Shown here in pieces: positions 11,486 through 23,693 of a stretch of DNA of 64,000 nt; the stretch's first letter is position 1; each line of letters starts with the position of its first letter. The notes under the pieces are model-generated. The model saw only the letters and a list, made by a program, of their open reading frames with translations. It made no database searches and was not told where the DNA came from. Source of the stretch: Medicago truncatula. Taxonomy: Eukaryota > Streptophyta > Magnoliopsida > Fabales > Fabaceae. The position numbers and the translations under genes were made by a program. The stretch spans positions 61,112,494 to 61,176,493 of the forward strand of contig NC_053045.1 of NCBI RefSeq assembly GCF_003473485.1. The letters run 5' to 3'.

Positions 11486-12711
11486 AGCATCATTCGCTCC
11501 CTTAACTTATTTTCTATTTTTACTTTAGTCCTCTATGAAGTGTCTCAAATTGGTCTCTTATGTCTTCTGCTGTTTACCGTTTTGATCCTCCATATACCTT
11601 ATTAAATTTTTAAATTTTAACCTTTTAATTTTTTCTTTAAAAGAGGATTGTTGGATTATGTAGAGTCTATTGTATTTTATTGTAAACCACCAACACCTAA
11701 TATTTTTCTCACCTTTCTTTTATTCTTTTTCATCTTCATCAACATAATCATTCCTAAAAAATTGCTACCAGAACCATAATCAATCTTAAAAAAAAAAATC
11801 TTAAAAACATTCTCTATATTACTACCAGACACAGAATCATCATCATCTTTGTTTCATTCATCCTTCAATTATCAAGACCCATTGTTCCTCAACAACAACA
11901 ACAACCTAGAACCAATGACAACAACAACAACACATCAACAACAACAACAACAACAATATCAAATCAAATTCAACCCTTTTTGCTTTCTTTTATTATCATT
12001 ATCATTTTGGTGGTTGTGTATTATATAGGTGGAGTTCTGGCTCTATTTGATGCTAACCCTTTTGGGCTATCTCCCTAGAATTCCATATGTTATCTATGCT
12101 ATTACCTAGTGTTCAATTTAGCCTTTCTAAGTTGTGTGTGTTGTAGGATTTTGATTTATGGGTTTTATCAACATTTAATTTTGGGTTTTTATTTTTGAGA
12201 TTGATGAAGATAAAAGTTAGAAGCAAGTGAAGGTTGTTGTTGTTGAAGAAAATGTTGTTATTGTTGATGGAATTGTTGTTATTTAAATTGAAATTGGGTG
12301 TTTGTTGTCCTTGAAAAGGTTGTTATTGTTGTTGATGATGAAGAAGAAATTTTTGTTTGTTTTTATTGAAAATAGAGGATCTGGAGAGAGGGAGAGATAA
12401 TTTCATAAATGATAGAATTTTTGTTTTGTCATATGAACAATGTTGAAGATGATGAAGATCAAGAGGAAGAATAGGGAAGGAGAAGAAGAGAAGGAAACAA
12501 ATCAAATATGGGTGGTTCACTGTAATATACTATGGACTTGCAATCAAAAAAGTTATAATCATATTAAAAATATTAGACATAAAAAAACTAACTGCGAGGA
12601 CCAAAACAGTAAACAACAGAAGACATAAGGGACCAGTTTGAAACACTTGATAGTTTGGGGACCAAAATGAAAACTAAAAATAAGTTAAGGAATCAAATAA
12701 TGTAGTAAGCC
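11486..12711. mobile_element. non-autonomous Mutator-like foldback element
   Basis: A perfect 10-bp direct repeat TATTTATGAT (11476-11485 and 12712-12721) flanks the element, within the 9-11 bp duplication size typical of Mutator-like elements. The arms are inverted repeats: CTTAACTTATTTTC, then TGTCTCAAATTGGTC, CTTATGTCTTCTGC and GTTTACCGTTTTG on the left recur on the other strand at the right as CTTAACTTATTTTT, TGTTTCAAACTGGTC, CTTATGTCTTCTGT and GTTTACTGTTTTG. Homology seems to continue inward for several hundred bases, with a (CAA)n block near 11894-11960 facing a (TTG)n block near 12230-12345. No transposase is visible. The long arms would let a transcript fold back on itself. Confidence 0.8.
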
Positions 12712-12721
12712 TATTTATGAT

Positions 12722-13395
12722 TTAAGAACATGGAATACCTCTGGAAGTGACTTGAGAGATAAAATGGACATTGAAAAGAGAAAGTGGTGAGACATGAAGC
12801 CTCTTGTTGAAGAATAGAGAAAGCAGATTGAAATTTGTTGATATACTATAATTAAGGTGAATGCAGTAGAGACTATTTTAATGAGTTTAAATATTCTATT
12901 GTGTCAAGTGCAAAATGGACATAAACCAAGATAAAGTTTTTATGGTATTTGAGATAATTTTGTTGTTTATCTTAATGCATGTTTATATCTTATAGAAAAA
13001 TACGAATATATTTGTTATTGTTGCATTGATGAGATAATTTTTTCAAAATTGAAATTGTTAAAATTTATTTGCATTCTACAAAGTAAATTAGATAATTTTG
13101 ACTTGATTTCAATTGAAAATGCTTTACTTTAAGAATCCTGATTACAAACATCTATTATAGTATTATTAAAACATACTCCAAAATTCTTTGTTGTCCCCTC
13201 TTTGCTTTGTACGCCACATCTAGTTTAAGTGTTTAACCCCTACTCCCCAAACTCGACCCCAAAGCATCAATCCTACTCCAGCTAACCAAGATCTTGCAAT
13301 TATTAAAAATGATTAGTTTAGTAAACATAGCGGAACAAAAAATTAAACTATAAAATTGGATTTAAACCTAGGCATATTTACCCAACAAGAAGTCT
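12722..13395. other. intergenic, no gene seen
   Basis: This AT-rich DNA lies between the foldback element and the 3' end of the importin-alpha relic. No domain, RNA or transposon end was recognised. Confidence 0.5.
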
Positions 13396-13493
13396 TCAAC
13401 CGAAGTTGAATCCAGCAGATGGGTCCAGAAGATCACTCACTGCCTCTGATCTGAAGTTAAAACCAAGGTGAGAATGAGAACCATCACTTGGAG

Positions 13494-14331
13494 TAATGTA
13501 GTCAAATCAAAATCTATTAACATGATTAGAGAGGGGTTACAAGTTCGAGAATTGGGAGATTGTAACATGAATCATAAGATCCTACAAACTTTACAAATTT
13601 ATAAATGTGCATATTGATTCATGTGTATGCATATAAAACAACATAATTAGGTAAAAAAAAAAAATCACACCCAAGATTCTTTATTAAAGTGGAAATTTGG
13701 GATTAAGATTCATAACATGAAGTCATACAAAATTCATAAATGCCACAAACAACTAAAAAATCCCCATAAGCAAATCCAAAACATCAAAATCAAAATTTAA
13801 TCATAATCATAAGCCACTCAAATAGTAGCGAAGAAGAGAACTTTGCTATCTTGCATCCAAAACATAGCAAAAGTGAACATAGCAAGGTGAGAGAGAGTTT
13901 GTATGCACAAAGTCGCAGACTGTAGTATTGTTCTCTTGTATGCGAAACAGAGCATAACACTACGTGATAGAGGGAGCTCGTACGTATAGAAATTTGGACA
14001 GTTAATCCACAAATAAATAGGATTAGTGGCTAATAAATAAACAAATTGTCACAGCTAATGAGGTGTTTAAAATGTGTTATCTTAGGGTTTTAAATCCCAA
14101 AAGGCGCTGTTAATGAACTGGGCTGCAGACCCGACCCTCGAAAATATATCTGAGAAACCCAATAATGGAAACGACATGTTTGCACGATTCCACCGCTCCC
14201 ACGATTTTTCGCAGCGATCCCAGCCAAGCCAACCAACTTTCGATTCCAGACATACACGAGCATGCCAAGGGTTGGCTAGACTGTATAAGCGTACGATCTT
14301 ATGTTTCAGATCACGGTCTTGTCGACCATGG
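13494..14331. mobile_element. 838-bp insertion in the last importin-alpha exon
   Basis: Direct repeats CTTGGAG at 13487-13493 and 14332-14338 flank it, and the importin reading resumes at the repeat on each side (ETLPP before, PSDGSHSHLGFNF after). I see no inverted repeats at its ends and no transposase. The right half contains promoter-like words: a telo-box-like CTTAGGGTTT (about 14081), GGGCTGCAG (about 14120) and a GC-richer stretch at 14100-14300 unlike the surrounding AT-rich DNA. It may be a transposon carrying a captured gene 5' region, or filler DNA from break repair. Its source is unknown. Confidence 0.6.
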
Positions 14332-15054
14332 CTTGGAGGTAGTGTCTCATCTTCATCTTCCAACCAATATGTCTCGAGAATTCTAACAGCATTCTCATAA
14401 ATTTCATTGTTGTCATGACTCTGCAAGTTTTCAATCTTTTCCAATCCCTCAGCATCCTCTATCATCTGAGCATACAAATTGACATCTCTCGTGTTACAAA
14501 ACCTTTTCTCCGCTTCTCCAACCTTCAGAATATTCTCAAGACATTCTAAACAGACAATAATAATTTTTGGATCAGGGCAAACAAGCAAATCACACAGAGG
14601 CTTAATGCAATCATAGCTCACCAAGTACCTTGTAATAACAACAACATTTGGTGAGTTAATAAGTAAACTCTCAAAGTTGCCAGCATGAAGCAGAGCCATA
14701 AAATAACAATTAAAAATATATTCACATACTTGATTTGCTCAGGGGTACCACTAAACGTAGCATTAGAGAGTGCCCATGCAGCTTCTTTTTTAATGTCAAA
14801 CTCGGCATATTGAAGAAGATTGACTAGGGGAGCAATCAGACCAGCTTCAATAACAGCCTGTATCATACATAAAAGGTAGAGTTCATAGCGCTTTTTCGGT
14901 AAATAAGCCAACTAAAAATCACATACTTGGTAGTAAAACGCAAACAAAACTCAAGACATAACCAAAACAGAAAACATAATGTCAATAGTCAAGCATTGCA
15001 ATACACCCCCTTCATTGATGTCTTTAAAACAAAATGGAAAATAAGGGTTTGCAA

Positions 15055-15257
15055 CCCATTTGGGGTTGGCCTAGTGGTTGGCTTGAGATCTTGGAGTTTG
15101 CTCCTCCAGAGGTCTCAGGTTCGATTCCCTCTGGTGCCAATTTCAGTGGGCTAAGTCCATACAGAGCTTGCTCTGGCTTTAAACGGGGCCCCCGCAAGTG
15201 GGCGGTGGGATTGGTCCCCTCGGATTAGTCGATTCTTGGATCGGATACCGAGTTTGC
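15055..15257 (+). mobile_element. tRNA-derived SINE (Au-like, legume type)
   Basis: The left part is tRNA-like, with an A box near 15065-15078 (TTGGCCTAGTGGTT) and a B box at 15118-15128 (GGTTCGATTCC), the internal Pol III promoter. The body contains GGGCCCCCGCAAGTGGGCGG and GGTCCCCTCGGATTAGTCG, which I recall as typical of a SINE family common in legumes. It lies in an intron of the importin relic. It cannot encode its own movement and would depend on LINE proteins. A 7-bp word GTTTGCA occurs at both edges, too short to be sure of as a target duplication. Confidence 0.7.
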
Positions 15258-15484
15258 AGGTCACCTAAAAATCCAACCATTACTCTGGCGGTGTAACCTG
15301 AGAACTAAATATACCATCAAGAAGACTGCAATGGTTACTATAGCACCACATCTCCATTTTAAACAACATGTAGCTTCAATTTATATGCATGTGATACCTG
15401 TAAGAGATATTTCCAAAATATTAAATTGGAAGGTTGTGATTATGTACTGGTTAAGTACTTATTGTGAACTAAGTTCACAACAGT

Positions 15485-15560
15485 TTCATTGCTTCGTCCA
15501 GTGGTAATACCTGTATATATTAAAGGTTCCCAGTTCAATTCCAAACTAGCACGTTTTTAG
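15485..15560 (+). repeat. tRNA-like SINE fragment
   Basis: A-box-like GTCCAGTGGTAA (about 15496-15507) and B-box-like CAGTTCAATTCC (15531-15542) lie at tRNA spacing, but no acceptor stem can form. This suggests a decayed SINE head, not a working tRNA gene. Confidence 0.35.
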
Positions 15561-17719
15561 AAACTATTTTTATTAATTATTGGAGAAATTGCAAAAATAA
15601 TAGTGTGCAATGCAGCACACTTTAAAAAGGGCAGTTAGCACTACACCGTTGCAATAGTTATCAAATAATGTGAACGTTAATAGATCTTAACCGTTCAGAA
15701 CTACCAATACAATTATTTGAATTGTTGTGTCTCTTCACCAAGTGACATTAATTTCCATATAAAAGCAGTATGACACACGAATTTTGCAACAATTCAATTT
15801 TTCTCCCATTTACAACATTCTAAATCGTCCCCCATTACTCTGATGCATGAGAGAAATGTATGTATGAAACATATTTTTGTAAACTATTATCAAAAGATAG
15901 GCTTGTTGTATTTATGCAAATCACATCAAGATTTCCAAAGTATCCTTAAGGGGATTCGCCGGTATACCCGTTTGCATATCCAATATACATAGATTGGTGA
16001 GGACGAATCGAACCTAAAGTTTAGTGTGTTACACGTTTTGGAATTTCTTCATGCAATACTAACAACTCTAACATCATCATCTTCTTCTTCTTATCTTTGG
16101 TTTTTGCAGCAACCCCCCAATAAAAGTTCTAACAATACCCAAACATCAAACTAGAAGAAACGCATAAGCAATAAAGAAATTAACATTGCACTTTATTAAA
16201 CATGATATTTAACATCATTTGAGTATCAAAAAGATGGGATTTGTTAGCTTACCTGTATCATCTCTCTTTTCCCAGCTGTTATGTTTGATATAGTCCAGCA
16301 AACTTTTCTTTTAATACTATTATTATTGTGATTATGGGTCAGCAGGCTCAAAAGGCATGAGAGTGAACCATGATTGATAATAGCCTGACAAAAAGAGTCC
16401 CACCAAATCAGGTAATTCTCACAGGTGACACATGAGATGAAAAAATACAAGGGGCGAGAAGAGACTAGATTCATAATAATAATAAATAGTAGTGACTCAC
16501 CTATGTGACTAGCAAGTATAACTTTTGGTTCTTCCGAAGACAAAATCCCCCTACCCCTCAAAAAAGAAACTTGATTTATAGGCTATTATTTCTAAAATTG
16601 TCGATCAAGTTTCAACAACCACATATAGCATTTTGGTGTCTTCCGTTAATCAAATTAGACTTACAAAATTTACCTATCAATAGTTTCAGGATATAATATT
16701 TTTAAATTTAAATTTAATTTCCAAAATAACTAACACAATACTAATTCAATAATTTACTCTATAAAAGTTAAATATTTAATTAGAAATAATTAGGTAGCAA
16801 CAATTACAATCCATTATGACGACATTACTTGAGTCTGCATATCGTCTCCAGTTACAATATTTCCAATTGTGCAAATTACAGGTATCAGCACTGAAGGAGA
16901 TGGGTGCCTTCAAAACATGCACATACATTTAGAGCCAAAATAATCAATAATTGCAACAAAAATTGGTTGACCAGGGATCGAAAATTGGTACTTACAGAAG
17001 TAGCTCCACCAGTCTGCCACATATACCTGCCTCAATCACCTCTTGGATTATGTCATTTGTTCCATCAGAAAGATATGAGATTGCCCAACATGCATCTGTT
17101 TTCAATTTTCATCATTAGAAAAAACCAAACGCTCAAGAGTAGGAAGCGCTAGCCTCACCTGTCCATCAATATCCTACTATTAATTAATACACATATAAAG
17201 ATCTTCTTACGGTGTCAGTTTTAATTTTTCAAAAACAACGGCAACTCTCAGCATAGAAAGCCTTGTTTGATCATTGAACTGGGATAGCAATGGGATCAAG
17301 GCACCATGACTGAAAACAAGATCACGGCACATAGGGGAATCAACGGCAACGTTTCCTAATGCCCGCACAGCCTACAATTTCAGAGTTATGGTGTTCAGCA
17401 AAAAAAATCCCAGTTCTACTGCTATTACATTTTACTCCCTTCAAGGTTTTTTCCACACAAATTAAGAAATGCAACGGTGCTGTCAAAAAACATTACCCAT
17501 TTACCAAACTAACCTTATTCGCTATTGGTGTATTTCTCACCATCTTAAATACAAATTGAGTATGATGCTTTGAAAGTAGGGTACTAATTAAGTATTAGAG
17601 GGCAAAATTGGAAGGAAAAAAGAATTAATCTTACATTGGAAGGTGTAAATGACATTCCTTTTAAAACCATTTTTTGTTTTGCTAGTGACATATTCATTTT
17701 GAAATAGAGTGAGTAGAAT

Positions 17720-18022
17720 AAGGCTCTCTTTGGTAAAAATAAATAAATAGCGGATAGTTGATAAGCTAACGTATAGTAGATGACTTATAAGCTAGCTTAT
17801 AGATTAAATTTGTAGTGTATGGTAAAATTAGCGGTTGAAGTAGCTTCTAAATATGAAATGACCTAAATTAAATGTGTACTTAATTAAAATGGAGATAAAA
17901 AGTGATATGCTATAAGCGTTAAGCTATAAACTACTTGAACTAGCTTATCAAAAACTGTTATAATCTCATGAAATAAAGTTATAAACTCGTGTAAAAATGA
18001 CAATTATCAAACAAATCTCTTA
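17720..18022. mobile_element. hAT-type MITE in an intron of the importin relic
   Basis: The left end CTCTCTTTGGTAAAA and the right end (other strand) GAGATTTGTTTGATAATTG are imperfect inverted repeats. The interior is full of AGCTTATAAGC-type words (TAAGCTAGCTTATAG, TAAGCTATAAGC), a pattern common in small plant hAT elements. Boundaries are approximate. Confidence 0.5.
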
Positions 18023-18196
18023 TAATCACACTTATAAGCTATAAGCTATACCTGTCCCGAACATCATCATGAGGTGAACTAGCTTGACAAACATTGGTAC
18101 TGCTCTCCATGATCAATTACCACCTTAGTGTTCTTAGAAGTTCCAGCTACTATGTTTGAAAGTGCCGAAGTAGCTTCAAACTAAACCAACAAAGTC

Positions 18197-18228
<32 letters not shown>

Positions 18229-18534
18229 ACAAACTACAGAAACTTCCAAAAGATAAAGACAAATTTGACACAAACAAACCTGAAGTTGAGGTAAATCGTC
18301 CCTAAATAGAAACTCAACAAAACGAGGAACAACAGCAGATTGAATAACTTGCTCAATCGGAGAGCTTTTTTCTACACACAAACATCAAACGCTTTAACAG
18401 TTAGAATGAAAGCAACATAGTAGTAATGTAATGCATTAAAAACATGAGAAAATCAACAGTTACTGTTGAAAGAAGCCTCCGAATTTGCTTAGTTGCTTCC
18501 AGTTGTTGGATGTTATCATCCGACCAGACCATAG

Positions 18535-19265
18535 GGCTAGGCAAACACCAATTGAAGGTGAAAATGATGATTTGGGAATTGAAAGCAAAACCCTAATTTA
18601 AGATTCAGAATTAACAGACTTTGAGAGTGAGAAACATTTATATAGGTTTTGGTGTCAAGAAGGTGGGACCCGGATTCTAATTTATTTTTTCTTTTAAAAA
18701 ATGTTTTTCAGAATTTTGTTAATTTTTTATGAATTATTTTAGTATACTAGTATCCACATTGGCAAAGTGACAAGGATGCCACGTCACTAAAACTCACCAC
18801 CTCATCGTCAAATTGGGGAAAGTTTTGTGAGGGACCTTGAAATCAAAAAAGAAATAAATGTGGGGTTTAAATCGTTCAAAAAAATTATGAGTGAAAATTT
18901 TTTAGATTGAGAAACATGAAGGTTAAAAGTGTGATTAGGCTTAGTTGATTCGGTTTGTCATTTCGTGCTTATTAAATGATGAAGAAAGTAATTTTTTATT
19001 TTTTTGACATCCTTAGCTCCAATCTAAAAAAAAAAAAAAAGGCAAGATGCACTAAACAAAGAAATGTTTGCATAAAAAACTATCATCTATTCATCCCACA
19101 ATTCTGGTCCCTGTATCAAGATCAAGATGTTGTAGCCTATTAAATATAACCAATTGCAATTATTTATTTAAAGTTTTCCATATTTGTTATTCCATATGGT
19201 AAACATTAATTTGCATAAACAAGATTGCTAACTTTGTTGCTTATGCTGCCTGGAGTCAGTTACAC
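18535..19265. other. intergenic between importin relic and HMA gene
   Basis: The left part would be the upstream side of the importin relic, where an importin-beta-binding domain would be expected, but I see no Arg/Lys-rich coding remnant. The right part is the 3' flank of the heavy-metal ATPase gene. A poly-A run lies at about 19025-19040. Confidence 0.45.
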
Positions 19266-22200
19266 CTATTCTGTAACAATTTCTGATAAACCTACGAAAC
19301 TACCAGCCCCTGAATGTCCATGCCTGCCACAGCATTCCTTCATGTAGCTCTTGCAACATCCACCAACTTCTCTCTTGTCAAAACTAATGCAAGCATGCAT
19401 AATTGACGATTCTATCGATTCCTTTGAATAGCCCTCATTCTTGCAACATGGACTAACTTCCCTCTCATTTGGACCCTCACAGCCACCACACACAACAGGC
19501 AATTTGGGGCAGTCTTTACAAGAATCTTTTTCTTTCTCTGCCAGATTTGAACAACCATGCATCGAGGCTAATTCAACGTGCTCGGTTATGATGTCAATAG
19601 ATATTTCATCTGTCTCGTGCTTCTTAAAATCAGAATGACAACCTGATTTCTGGTGCTGAATGTCATGAATGGTTCCATGGTCTTTCAGATTTTCACAACC
19701 ATGGTTCGAATGGCAATGCTTAGTGACTTGTTGAGTTTCTTTCTTATCACAGGGACTGAGATGGCAATGAGAACCAAGTGAAGTGTGATCATGAGTATCC
19801 ATGTTGATATTTTTGTAATGGCAGTGTTTTGTCCCGTGGGACTTATGTCCCTGGCAATTGCCATGACTGTTCACCGCATCTGCTCCAATATCTTCTGCAT
19901 TTAGATTCAAATCATGAAAATCTGAACAAAACTTGTTTTCAATATTATGCTTCTGGACTCCATCTCGACTCTTGTCGCAGCTTCCTTGATGACAGTGATC
20001 ATGATTCTCCATGTTTTTGAGAGGGTTAACATTTCCAATTAAACTTGGATTTGAAGTGCAGGATGGATTCTTTGAGGAGCATGACTGGGAGGCACACTTC
20101 TGGGGCTGAGCTTTTTCTGAGCAACAACGCTTATGGCTATGATGTTGATGCTGATGGTGGCGATGATCATGATGATGAGAGGAGCCGTCGTTTGTGTCGC
20201 CACATCCATTTTTGTGGACATGATGTTGATTTGACGATTTACAACTTTTTCCTCCATGCTTGTGCCCTCTTGGCAGAAGTAACATGCTGTTTAAAATGAC
20301 CAACAGACATGTTCCAACGTCAGCAAGAACTGCTGCCCACACAATTGGGTGACCAGCAATGGCTAAAGCAAGAATGGCAACCTTAGTGATGACTGACAAT
20401 ACAATGTTCTCTATCACTTTCCTTCGTGCTTTTCTTGCAAGCTTAATGGCTTCTGGTATCTTCCTAAGGTCGTTCGACATAAGAATTATGTCGCCGGTTT
20501 CACTTGCAAGTGCAGAACCTGAAATGCCCATCGAGATTCCAATATCAGCTGAAGCTAATGCGGGTGCATCATTTAAACCATCTCCCAGCATGGCCGTTGG
20601 GCCGTCCTTTTTAAATTCTGTGATGATTTTTACCTTGCCCTCTGGCAAAAGTTCCGCATGGACCAACTCCAGGGCATGACCTAGCTGTAAATGAAATCAG
20701 TCTTGCCGTTAGTATTTAACTCGTCCATGAAAAGTAAATCTTAAACCTAGACCTTATTCAGATATCTTCATATCTACTCTAGACCTTATTCCGATATCTA
20801 CGTATCTACATATTAGAAAGAAAAAAAAAAAGAATTTTATGGTGACCTCACACAATATTGAATGCAATTTCAATTCATCTTTCACAGCACAAAAGTTTGT
20901 CGGGTTTGAGAATATAGAATATGATATTTGAATACAACCACATATAGAGTTAAATTGTGGATTACAATTGCAATTCTGACTGCAATATGAAGGTTTGAGG
21001 TTTTCGCATTGGCATCACAACCACAATTGCAGCCACATCAGCCACATCAGCCGCATTTTTCCGTAGTATCAAGGTTCGCAGCACCACATCTGTGGCCCCA
21101 ACCTCAATTTAGGCCAAAAAGTCCATATTATATTCATAAGGGTTTATCCATATGACATCACATACCTGCTCTTGTGCTTGCATTGCAGCTGATTGACAAT
21201 CTCCAGTGAGCATGGCAGTTTTGATTCCCAATAACTTCAACTTCCTTATTGCCTCCTGAACTCCTGATCGACAAGTATCAGATAGAGAGAAAATTCCAAC
21301 TGGGGTTGGTCCTGAGTATATGTATCCAATGGTCTTTCCTCCATGAGCTTCACCTTCTAAGGTTGGAACCACTATGTAAAACCAATAGAACAGATATTTA
21401 CTCGGTTAAAAGAAAAAAGGGAAGAAAATAAAACACAATGATCAAAGGTCATAAGCTAATAGACAGGATTATATTGAAACAATGTTACACTTCAATTCAA
21501 TTGGCCTCAAACATGTAATGTCACTGTAGGCAAGGGCTTTCTCACCTGTTTCAGACCCTGCTCTTGTTGCTATCTTTTTGTTTCCAATGTACAGAACTCT
21601 CTCATCAATTTTTCCACAGATTCCTTCTCCAGGAAAATTTTCAAATTCTGTCACCTTTTCTGGATTTGGCACAATAGAGAGAGACCTTCCATGATCAACA
21701 ATTGCTTCTGCCAATGGATGGCTTGACTTGCTCTCAATGCATGACACCCTGAAAAGTTATGTTTGTTAATCTCTCATTTTTTTTTAATCTCAAAATCTAA
21801 CTATCTACTTAATCGATATTCAAATAGAAAGGAAACTAGGTTCGTCCTCACCAGTAAATCAATGTGTTCAAATCTATGTCATCTGAAAGAGATTGAAAAT
21901 TTGTGACCGCAAATTCACCCTTTGTTATGGTCCCAGTCTTGTCAAAAGCCATGACCTTAATCTTTGCCAGTGTTTCAAGAGCATGACCCCCTTTGATGAG
22001 AAGACCAGATGTAGCTGCTTTGGTATAAGCACAAAAAGTTGCAACTGGTGTTGAAAGGATTAGTGCACATGGACATGCACTTACTAAAACAACCAGTGCA
22101 AAGTGAAGCCAGTATTTCTCATTATGTACTTTTAACACAACTGGAACCACTGCTACTAGAGTTGATATGAAAATAACAGCTGAAAATGTTACCACCAAAA

Positions 22201-23659
22201 CAATAAGACCATCAAAATTGACTGCAGACAAGAAAGCATTGACAGAAAAAATAATGTCCGTTAACCATAGCCAGAACTATGAGAATCAGAAACAACATTA
22301 GTTTGATTATTTGATCTGTATTTATAGTTATATAATTATAAAGTGATCATATGAAAAGTTTCTACACAAACATTTAATCATTTATCATAATATTGCTTTT
22401 TAAAACATCTACACAAATATCTATAATGAAGAAAATATAATTGAATGTTTGCATAAAACTTGTTTCTACTAGTCAGGCATGATTACTAAATTCTTATATT
22501 AATTGTATGAGCACTGTCATTCTCTTGATGCAGGTAAAATTGATCATTCTCTCAATAGCAAAATGTCATTCAAAATAACCTCTCTCTTTTTTCTTAATAG
22601 CAACATGACTTTCAAACTCAACTCCTTTAATCTGTTCACAAACTTTGTAAAACTAAAAAACTACCTTTTCAGGATCATGGAAGAATGCTTAAAACAAATA
22701 CTCAATTATTTTGACTAACCTGGTGTATAAAACTTGGCAAACTTGTCTATCAATCTCTGAGTGCTTGTTTTGCTGTTTTGAGCATCTTCCACTAGCTTTG
22801 TCATTTTAGCCACCACACAGTCTTCAGCTAATGCAGTAGTCTTTACACTAATATAACCTTTTAACCAATAATGAAAATCAGCTAAGAAATAAAATCATTT
22901 TATTTTATATCTTCTCTTGTGCTAATGAAGACTAAAAATTTACCATTTAAATTGATTGTGCCAGCCCATACTGTAGAATCTTTTTGTTTGGCTACAGGGA
23001 ATGATTCCCCTGTCAATGTCTTTTCATCGACTTCGCAGTCACCATCTACAATTATTCCATCAATAGGAATAATCTCTCCTGCTTTGACTGCTAAAATTGT
23101 ATTTACTCTGACCTCATCAACATCCACGTCCTCTCCTGTTTCAGCTATCACTGCTTTTTGAGGCGCAATGCTCATCAACGATGTCATCACAGCATTTGAC
23201 TGAATATATACATTTTTTACGTCATTTACTGATAGAATAGAAAGAGTACCCAGTTTCTTCTTATGCAAGTAACATGAAAATAAGATTTTCTTTTGTTTTT
23301 GTTAGTCCAGTTTAGATTGTTTCTAGTTAGTATACTTAAAAGCGTTACAATACCATAACTTTGATGATTGAAAAATTTGCACTTGATTAATAATTCAGGA
23401 ATAATAGTTGAGTTGGTGTAAAGCATGAAAAATAATATATATAAAGACCTTGTGGCTAGCACTTGACTCCAACCAGTCTGAAATTGAGAAGAGGAAAACA
23501 ATGGTGCCTGCTTCCAAATAATCATTCATAGCAATTGTCCCAGCAACTGTCAAATAAGAAAATAATGAGTAGATGTTTTAACAATATCTTTAATTACAAG
23601 ATATTTATGCAATAAATTCTTGTCAATAGAAATAATTATGCATTGTTACTGATAGGTAA

Positions 23660-23693
<34 letters not shown>

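Larger units (their letters stand above)
13396..18532 (-). pseudogene. importin subunit alpha relic (armadillo-repeat NLS receptor)
   Basis: Pieces in order along the minus strand match plant importin alpha: 18532-18464 (VWSDDNIQQLEATKQIRRLL), 18371-18280 (PIEQVIQSAVVPRFVEFLF), 18180-18054 (NIVAGTSKNTKVVIDHG), 17370-17210 ([20 protein letters not shown]), 17157-16990, about 16903-16810, 16384-16253 (VCWTISNITAGKREMIQ), 14857-14730 ([20 protein letters not shown]), 14628-14332 (IENLQSHDNNEIYENAVRIL) and 13493-13396 (LGFNFRSEAVSDLLD, stop). The intact protein carries NLS cargo into the nucleus with importin beta. This copy looks dead. No N-terminal importin-beta-binding domain is seen before 18532. 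The exon 1/2 junction is a base short for a canonical GT donor in frame. The third piece has at least two frameshifts near 18070-18110. The piece at 17157-16990 has a stop plus frameshift, and the last exon is split by an insertion. Confidence 0.85.

Noticed and set aside
11243-11605. 120-codon open frame
   Set aside because: AT-driven composition, no domain, and it crosses the clean left end of the foldback element.
14113-14400. Plus-strand open frames near the importin relic
   Set aside because: They lie antisense to the importin exon and across the 838-bp insert, and have no domain likeness.
15055-15130. tRNA gene
   Set aside because: A and B boxes are present but there is no acceptor stem or proper anticodon arm, and the SINE body follows directly.
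20045-20299. Antisense open frame under the HMA tail
   Set aside because: It is a shadow of the His/Cys-rich coding sequence, rich in Asp where the sense strand has His.
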